Shown one piece after another: positions 7,473 through 11,476 of a DNA stretch of 11,476 nt. Each line of letters opens with the position of its first letter. The stretch's first letter is position 1. The translations under genes and the position numbers were made by a program. This DNA comes from CAZESS01 sp964594625 (GTDB lineage Archaea; Thermoplasmatota; E2; UBA202; DSCA01), in NCBI GenBank assembly GCA_964594625.1, contig CAZQNC010000039.1:1-11476 (forward strand), written 5' to 3'. The notes beneath the pieces are model-generated. The model saw only the letters and a program-made list of their open reading frames with translations. It had not been told where the DNA came from and did not search any database.

Positions 7473-8957
7473 CTACAAGATAATGGGCGGCTCGGCGAAA
7501 AATTGTGTTTCGAAGAATGCGGGGTCCACGCGGCTCCAGTCGTCGAAGTCGCCCTCCCCGTGGCTGCCGTCCGAGTAGTCGATGAGACTCCAGGCGTAGC
7601 GGTAGTTCATGCAGCTCCGGTAGTTCCCGTAGATATCCCAGCCGGACAGCCAGGGGTAGATGGTGGTGGTGTTGTCGATGCCGTTGTAGGTGTGCCAGAA
7701 CAGGCCCAGCGTGTGCCCCAGCTCGTGCATGAACAGGCTGGCCGTCGCCGTGTCCCGGGCCATGGGCGTCCACCGGTAGTTTTTGATGGCCCGCCGGGCG
7801 ACAACGAAGGAGTTGAACTGGTCGGTCCGGTCATGCCAGTAGGAGTAGCCGGCCACGTTCCGCTTGCCCTCGATGGTGTAGTAGGCCATGACCGCGTAGC
7901 GGAACACGTCCTCCCGCCATGCCTCGGCGCCGTCATGCAGAAAAAACTGGTCGTAGTAGGCGGCCAGCTTCTCCGGCGTATAGAATTTTTCGAAAGGCAG
8001 CACTTCTCCGCCGCCGCCCATCAGCCCGTCGTCGACGTGGAGCATGATGTTCTGCCGGGAGAACGCCGAGATGACCTTTTGCTTGGAATACTCGGGCAGC
8101 GTTGTATGGCCGAAAAACTGGTTTTCCATGTAGTCCACCTCCACGAAGACATCCTGCCTGAACGGGTCCGCCCGCCAAAACGCCATGCGATATTCCTCGG
8201 TATTCTGGATGCCGTCCCCGTCGGGGTCCAGGTTGGCGTGGTCGTCCCAGGTAAAGGGGTCGTATCCCCAGTGGTCCTCCCATTCGATGGGCACCCCGTC
8301 GCCGTCCATGTCGTCGCCTGTGTTGTCCACCGCCGGGTCTGTGCCGTAGATATAGGTCTCCTCGTACCAGGTAAGCCGGTCGCCGTCCGCGTCGGTCTGA
8401 TATATGGAGAACCAGAGCTCGCAATCGTTCTCGTCCAGGCTGCCGTCCTCCGCACCCGAGACATGCCCCAGCCCGTTTTTGTCGTGCAGCCGGTCGTCCC
8501 CGGTCCACCGCCCCGTCCGGAGGGAATAGGTGAGATGCAGGGTCTGCCCCCGACCGGTGCCCTGCCCGGGGCTGATATCCGCGTCTATCTGCTCGTCGCC
8601 GACAATCTCATACAGCCGAACGGTGACAGACACGTTTTCCTCGCCGTCGTCGACGTCCTGCACGTGCCGCCATCGGGGATACGCGTCGATGCCGCCCCAG
8701 GCGCCCACGCCCTCGACGGTCCGCCCGTCAATGGTGATGTCCATGGCATACAGCGGCGACTCACCCCGCTGAAAGTCAAGCGAGCGGATGCGGTCGATGC
8801 GGAAGATAACCTCCAGGTCGACCATGGGATCCCAGTCGCTGATGACCATCCGGGCCTCGGCTTCGTCGTCACCGCCGCCCCGCATGAACAACAAAAATGC
8901 GGCCAGCACGATGACGGCCCCGATGAACAGAAGATACAGATATCCCCGCCGGTTCAT
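7473..8957 (-). CDS. Membrane-anchored zinc metallopeptidase with calcium-binding loops
   Basis: A 494-residue protein. After a basic MNRR start, residues about 6-25 form a single membrane anchor or signal helix, so the rest is probably outside the cell. A beta-rich N-terminal domain (about 35-160) is followed by three acidic D-x-D-x-D-G-type loops near 189, 215 and 242 (DADGDR, DDMDGDG, DPDGDG). These resemble thrombospondin type 3 or bacterial calcium-binding repeats. The catalytic domain contains HELGH at 411-415, with a possible third zinc ligand H422 and a downstream SCMNYRYAW segment (Met450) that looks like a metzincin Met-turn. The spacing is HExxHxxGxxxH, one residue longer than the classical metzincin motif. 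The substrate is unknown. The ATG at 8957 was preferred to a TTG three codons earlier because a TATA element lies 23 nt upstream of it. Confidence 0.8.
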   Translation of the reverse strand: MNRRGYLYLLFIGAVIVLAAFLLFMRGGGDDEAEARMVISDWDPMVDLEVIFRIDRIRSLDFQRGESPLYAMDITIDGRTVEGVGAWGGIDAYPRWRHVQDVDDGEENVSVTVRLYEIVGDEQIDADISPGQGTGRGQTLHLTYSLRTGRWTGDDRLHDKNGLGHVSGAEDGSLDENDCELWFSIYQTDADGDRLTWYEETYIYGTDPAVDNTGDDMDGDGVPIEWEDHWGYDPFTWDDHANLDPDGDGIQNTEEYRMAFWRADPFRQDVFVEVDYMENQFFGHTTLPEYSKQKVISAFSRQNIMLHVDDGLMGGGGEVLPFEKFYTPEKLAAYYDQFFLHDGAEAWREDVFRYAVMAYYTIEGKRNVAGYSYWHDRTDQFNSFVVARRAIKNYRWTPMARDTATASLFMHELGHTLGLFWHTYNGIDNTTTIYPWLSGWDIYGNYRSCMNYRYAWSLIDYSDGSHGEGDFDDWSRVDPAFFETQFFAEPPIIL

Positions 8958-8975
8958 ACCCCCCAAACACCCGGG

Positions 8976-8984
8976 GGTATTAAT
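8976..8984 (-). promoter_or_regulatory. TATA box for metallopeptidase gene
   Basis: ATTAATACC on the minus strand is centred about 23 nt before the ATG at 8957, implying a leaderless mRNA. It abuts the left 16-bp direct repeat, so sequence just upstream of this promoter belongs to the AT-rich island. Confidence 0.55.
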
Positions 8985-8998
8985 GATTTATTATTTCC
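8983..8998. repeat. Left boundary direct repeat (putative attL)
   Basis: ATGATTTATTATTTCC, identical to 11422-11437. It lies at the transition from GC-rich to AT-rich DNA and touches the metallopeptidase promoter. Confidence 0.6.
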
Positions 8999-9009
8999 AC
9001 TCGCGAGAG

Positions 9010-9035
9010 ATAATACGCCATTTTCGGTGTATTAT
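9010..9035. repeat. Inverted repeat 10-6-10, dif-like
   Basis: ATAATACGCC and GGTGTATTAT form a 10-bp stem (one G-T pair) around the 6-nt loop ATTTTC. The right arm runs into a copy of the island's TATTATTTCCAC motif (9030-9041, also at 8989-9000). The arm-spacer-arm geometry is that of a tyrosine-recombinase core site. It could instead be a hairpin at the end of the recombinase remnant, although it lacks a T tract. Confidence 0.5.
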
Positions 9036-9041
9036 TTCCAC

Positions 9042-9473
9042 TTATCCGTAGGCAATTGTTTCATCACGATTGGTCCCAGTGTTGCGGTCTTCGAACATTT
9101 TCAGCAGTGAGTTCATGGTTTTCCGGTCAATATCACCGTCGAGGAACTTCTTCACGATGAGTTTTTCGTAGTCCTCATCGGGCATGTTTGCAGTGGGTTG
9201 CACTGGCTTGCACTCCGGTTCTGGTTCATGTTCCTCGAAGACGTCATCGTAGACCTGTCGTTGTCGTGCTGATACCGATTGGACGTAGCCCAATAATATT
9301 TTTGCATCGCGATGTCTGCTTTGTGGTTGGATGTCCTTCACTCCATAGCCATGTTCTGCCATATGGGTGATGCAGGAGATGCGGAACTTGTGCGGATATA
9401 CGTTTTCATCGATGCCTGCCTTTTCCGCATATATACAATCTGAGAAAAAGAAATTTAGGGAAATGGAGTACAT
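9042..9473 (-). pseudogene. Tyrosine recombinase (integrase), C-terminal remnant
   Basis: The 143-codon frame retains the end of a phage/XerA-type integrase catalytic domain. HKFR (H28, R31) matches the HxxR box, H54 in SRHRD the next catalytic position, and Y63 in LLGYVQ the nucleophile. A charged C-terminal tail of about 75 residues follows. The upstream catalytic Arg and Lys and the whole DNA-binding domain are missing. Recognisable homology begins near YAEKAGI (about 9430). The preceding residues look like chance translation and a stop codon is met at 9483-9485, so the gene is cut off at its 5' side. Its position next to the left boundary repeat fits an integrase lying beside its attachment site. 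Confidence 0.8.
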
Positions 9474-9527
9474 ATCGTAATATTACTTTATACTACTCGA
9501 TCTGCATATGTTGCAGGACTATTGACT

Positions 9528-9597
9528 TGCCAAAACTCGCTATCGCAATTCCTGCCTAATTTCAGGTATCCCAAAAGCAATAATTTATTATTTCCCC
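9528..9597. repeat. ~70-bp imperfect repeat, copy A
   Basis: It starts TGCCAAAACTCGCTATCG and ends ATTTATTATTTCCCC, matching 11368-11439 at both ends. In the middle a hairpin CCTG/CAGG carries the loop CCTAATTT. Copy B has a different stem (CTCG/CGAG) but the same CCTAA start to the loop. The shared part spans 70 bp here and 72 bp in copy B. Confidence 0.75.
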
Positions 9598-9896
9598 AAT
9601 CCACCGACCGTATTTTATTATACTCTGGAATGTCTCGAGTTGGATTCGAACCCGGGTAATTGCGATTTTAGCTAGTGGTATTATTCCTTATATCGTGTAG
9701 GTTGGACTCGAACTCTTAGATTGCTTAATTAATATCAGCAAGTAACCAAACCTGAAATTCTTACTATCAATTCTCCAAATGCAGGTTTTATCTTATCCCC
9801 AAATAAAACAAAGGGATTTTTCAATAGAAAAATGGCTGTCCAGAAAACAAGGTAGCAAAATTCTATATTTTTACTCTAAGGAGCAACTTTCACTTT
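9598..9896. other. AT-rich intergenic stretch with two tRNA T-arm-like motifs
   Basis: No supportable gene is visible here. On the minus strand, 9639-9655 reads as a T loop (GGGTTCGAATCC) and 9701-9715 as a related copy (GAGTTCGAGTCCAAC), 62 bp apart. Neither can be folded into a full tRNA: the T-stem halves do not pair and no matching acceptor strand is found. A short inverted repeat (TTGCT/AGCAA) spans 9721-9741. The rest appears to be plain AT-rich spacer. The scraps may be remains of tRNA 3' ends carried at old attachment sites. Confidence 0.4.
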
Positions 9897-9930
9897 TTGT
9901 CGTCCAAATATGAGGACAATACTGGACATA

Positions 9931-9943
9931 ACTTTTTATATGA
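9931..9943 (+). promoter_or_regulatory. TATA box for surface-protein gene
   Basis: A CTTTTTATATGA stretch is centred about 37 nt before the ATG at 9975, predicting a start about 10-12 nt upstream of the codon. It supports 9975 over the earlier in-frame ATG at 9897, which lies upstream of the promoter. Confidence 0.6.
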
Positions 9944-9974
9944 TACCAGGTTTTTTGTATTGGGGTTGAAAAAT

Positions 9975-11265
9975 ATGAAACGGGGGGTTATATGGACTAT
10001 CAGTTCTTCGGCAATAATACTCGTTGCAATTTTAACTATGTTTTCTAACTCTATCGCCTCTCCATCTGGATGGAACAACGATATACGACTGACGACCGAT
10101 ACGGAAGCTGCGTTCGGTGCCACTATGGCCGTGGAGGGAAGTAACATCCATGTGGTATGGCGTGATTATCGAGATGGAAACCCAGAGATATATTACAAGA
10201 AGAGTACGAACAATGGCGAGAATTGGAACAACGATATACGGCTGACGACCGATACGGCTAACTCAAATGCTCCTCGTGTGGCAGTGGATGGAAATACTGT
10301 CCATGTGGTATGGCGTGATTATCGAGATGGAAACCCAGAGATATATTACAAGAANNNNNNNNNNNNNNNNNNNNNNNNNNNNNNNNNNNNNNNNNNNNNN
10401 NNNNNNNNNNNNNNNNNNNNNNNNNNNNNNNNNNNNNNNNNNNNNNNNNNNNNNCGATATACGGCTGACGACCGATACGGCTAACTCAAATGCTCCTCGT
10501 GTGGCAGTGAATGGAAATACTGTCCACGTGGTATGGAGTGATCATCGAGATGCGAACTGGGAGATATATTACAAGCAAAAACCTAATCAGCCGCCAACTG
10601 CGGATACACTCGATTTTTCAGCCAGCCATGTGTACAAAGATGCAATACTCACTATCTATGCAAATGCAAGCGATGATAATACCCAAGAATCCGAGCTCAC
10701 GCCACACATCCAATATAAGCCTACATCATCCTCAAGTTGGCAGGACACAGCCATCGCTGCTATCACATGGGATTCAACGGGATGGTATTGGACAGCAACA
10801 TTCACACCCACAGAAGAAATGAGTCTGGGCATGTATGACTTCAGAGTCAAATTCACTGATTCAGACGGCAGTAACAGTCTATGGAACAATGGAACCGAAC
10901 AAATAGATATCAGAGTACACCCCATAGCTACACTCACCACCTCAGACACCAACATCAATGAAGGAGAAACCATCACCTTCGATGCATCCACCTCCATTGG
11001 AAAAAACCTTGTATACTACTTCGATTTCGGAGATAATATCACCATTGATTGGGGGACAACTGCAGTCCGCAATCATACCTACCCAACAGAAGGGATTTAC
11101 ATCGCAAAAGTAAAAATAAAAGATGCATATAATGAGGAAAGCCTCTGGAACAGCATCGAAATAACAGTTGAAGAGCAAGAAGACGACACCCCAGGCTTCA
11201 CGTTCATCATACTGCTCACTGCTGCTTTCGTCGGTCTTATTGCGATACATCGAAAAAGAAAATAA
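9975..11265 (+). CDS. Secreted repeat/PKD surface protein with PGF-CTERM signal (split by assembly gap)
   Basis: One gene interrupted by 100 N, with the frame shifted across the gap. The N-terminus is a signal peptide (MKRG plus a hydrophobic stretch to about residue 29). Tandem 51-residue repeats follow, of the type DIRLTTDT...RVAVDGNTVHVVWRDYRDGNPEIYYK. These resemble BNR/sialidase-like beta-propeller blades. After the gap come one more repeat, an Ig-like segment (about 10582-10920) and a PKD domain (about 10927-11175) with YYFDFGD and NHTYPTEGIY. The C-terminus is TPGFTFIILL, more hydrophobic residues, then HRKRK. This matches the PGF-CTERM signal processed by archaeosortase A, so the protein is probably attached to the cell surface. 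AT-rich codons contrast with the flanking genes and suggest horizontal acquisition. The ligand is unknown. Confidence 0.82.
10071..10575 (+). repeat. 153-bp tandem coding repeat
   Basis: The unit starting TGGAACAACGATATACG recurs at 10071 and 10224, exactly 153 bp apart (51 codons). A further copy resumes at 10455 after the gap and ends near 10575. Copies on either side of the gap are nearly identical over long stretches, indicating recent expansion. Confidence 0.9.
10355..10454. other. Assembly gap (100 N)
   Basis: Exactly 100 N, a conventional placeholder rather than a measured length. It falls inside the 153-bp repeat array. Register with the repeat unit predicts that the missing sequence is 30 bp plus a whole number of 153-bp units. 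Confidence 0.95.
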
Positions 11266-11268
11266 TTG

Positions 11269-11297
11269 TCAGCGTTGAAATGTAATAATAACGCTGA
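11269..11297 (+). terminator. Hairpin after the surface-protein gene
   Basis: TCAGCGTT and AACGCTGA form a perfect 8-bp stem with a 13-nt AT-rich loop, beginning 4 nt after the stop codon. No T tract follows directly, so it may protect the 3' end or mark the unit boundary rather than terminate transcription on its own. Confidence 0.5.
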
Positions 11298-11367
11298 GGG
11301 AGCGCGTTTGCAATTAAAATTGTATTTCTCATACTACCCATATTGCTTGTTGCAATTCGGTTTTTTT

Positions 11368-11439
11368 TGCCAAAACACGCTATCGTCGTTCTCGCCTAAA
11401 AGTCGAGATATCTTCTAGAGTATGATTTATTATTTCCCC
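11368..11439. repeat. ~70-bp imperfect repeat, copy B
   Basis: It starts TGCCAAAACACGCTATCG and ends ATTTATTATTTCCCC, the counterpart of 9528-9597. The internal hairpin is TCTCG/CGAGA with loop CCTAAAAGT. Its right end contains the right 16-bp boundary repeat and the stop codon of the minus-strand gene beyond. Confidence 0.75.
11422..11437. repeat. Right boundary direct repeat (putative attR)
   Basis: ATGATTTATTATTTCC, identical to 8983-8998. It overlaps the last codons (GGG AAA TAA on the minus strand) of the gene entering from the right. Confidence 0.6.
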
Positions 11440-11476
11440 GGCTCTGCCTTGAACCGTTTAGCCAGCGCTTCGGCGT
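11430..11476 (-). CDS. C-terminal end of an unidentified gene, rest outside window
   Basis: On the minus strand one frame reads AEALAKRFKAEPGK and then TAA, in GC-rich codons typical of the chromosomal genes here. Only 14 codons are visible and I do not recognise the protein. Support comes from the sharp change in composition at the island's edge and the lysine/arginine-rich C-terminal look. It may be chance. Confidence 0.45.
   Translation of the reverse strand, partial: AEALAKRFKAEPGK

Larger units (their letters stand above)
8983..11437. mobile_element. Putative decayed integrated element (AT-rich island)
   Basis: An AT-rich block between GC-rich genes, bounded on both sides by the identical 16-mer ATGATTTATTATTTCC. 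Inside are a tyrosine-recombinase remnant next to the left boundary, tRNA-like fragments, repeated sites and a surface-protein gene with different codon choice from its neighbours. A third copy of the boundary core at 9583-9597 suggests two units in tandem (about 8983-9597 and 9583-11439). No complete recombinase or replication gene is present, so the element looks immobile. The true length is uncertain because of the N gap. Confidence 0.55.

Noticed and set aside
8964..8966. TTG start codon for the metallopeptidase
   Set aside because: The ATG three codons later has better spacing to the TATA box and a cleaner signal-anchor start.
7503..9110. A 535-codon open frame on the + strand
   Set aside because: Antisense to the metallopeptidase, which has clear catalytic motifs. 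The frame also runs across the island boundary into recombinase antisense.
8983..9597. CRISPR array from the recurring TATTATTTCC motifs
   Set aside because: Copies are irregularly spaced (41, 556 and about 1842 bp), short and AT-rich. There is no uniform repeat-spacer pattern and no cas genes.
9639..9800. A second complete tRNA (possibly with introns) on the minus strand
   Set aside because: T-loop-like sequences are present, but T-stem halves do not pair and no matching acceptor 5' strand was found, even when allowing insertions.
9890..10147. 85-codon minus-strand frame
   Set aside because: Antisense to the signal peptide and first repeat of the surface protein, with no independent features.

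Overview
The window is archaeal chromosomal DNA. Evidence: a 46-residue ribosomal protein L40e, an archaeal-type threonyl-tRNA synthetase with the archaeal N-terminal editing domain, a DUF63 membrane protein, a tRNA carrying bulge-helix-bulge introns, BRE/TATA-type promoters placed about 25 nt before start codons (leaderless mRNAs), and a PGF-CTERM surface-sorting signal. The mix suggests a GC-rich euryarchaeal lineage. Thermoplasmatota is plausible, but I cannot fix it from sequence alone.

Layout. 1-1299 (+): C-terminal part of a type IA DNA topoisomerase. 1308-1448 (-): ribosomal protein L40e, convergent with it. 1571-3132 (+): a DUF63 integral membrane protein translationally coupled (ATGA overlap) to a small PH-domain membrane protein. 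3163-4977 (+): threonyl-tRNA synthetase. 4981-7236 (-): a large exported protein, anchored at both ends, with three tandem DUF3068-like modules. 7302-7427 (-): tRNA-Asp(GTC) split by two introns, one at the canonical 37/38 site and one inside the T loop at 59/60. 7473-8957 (-): a membrane-anchored zinc metallopeptidase with calcium-binding loops.

From about 8983 to 11437 the composition becomes markedly AT-rich. This island is bounded by a perfect 16-bp direct repeat. It holds the C-terminal remnant of a tyrosine recombinase, tRNA-like scraps, a dif-like inverted repeat, two copies of a roughly 70-bp imperfect repeat whose internal hairpin shows compensatory changes, and one surface-protein gene (tandem 51-residue repeats, an Ig-like segment, a PKD domain and PGF-CTERM) interrupted by a 100-N assembly gap. 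GC-rich coding sequence resumes at the right boundary with the last 14 codons of a minus-strand gene whose stop codon lies inside the repeat. I read the island as a decayed integrated element, possibly two units in tandem, inserted between that gene and the metallopeptidase gene.

The left two thirds is mostly housekeeping (DNA topology, ribosome, tRNA charging, tRNA-Asp) plus cell-surface proteins. The right third is accessory. The strongest observations are the double-intron tRNA-Asp and the repeat-bounded island.
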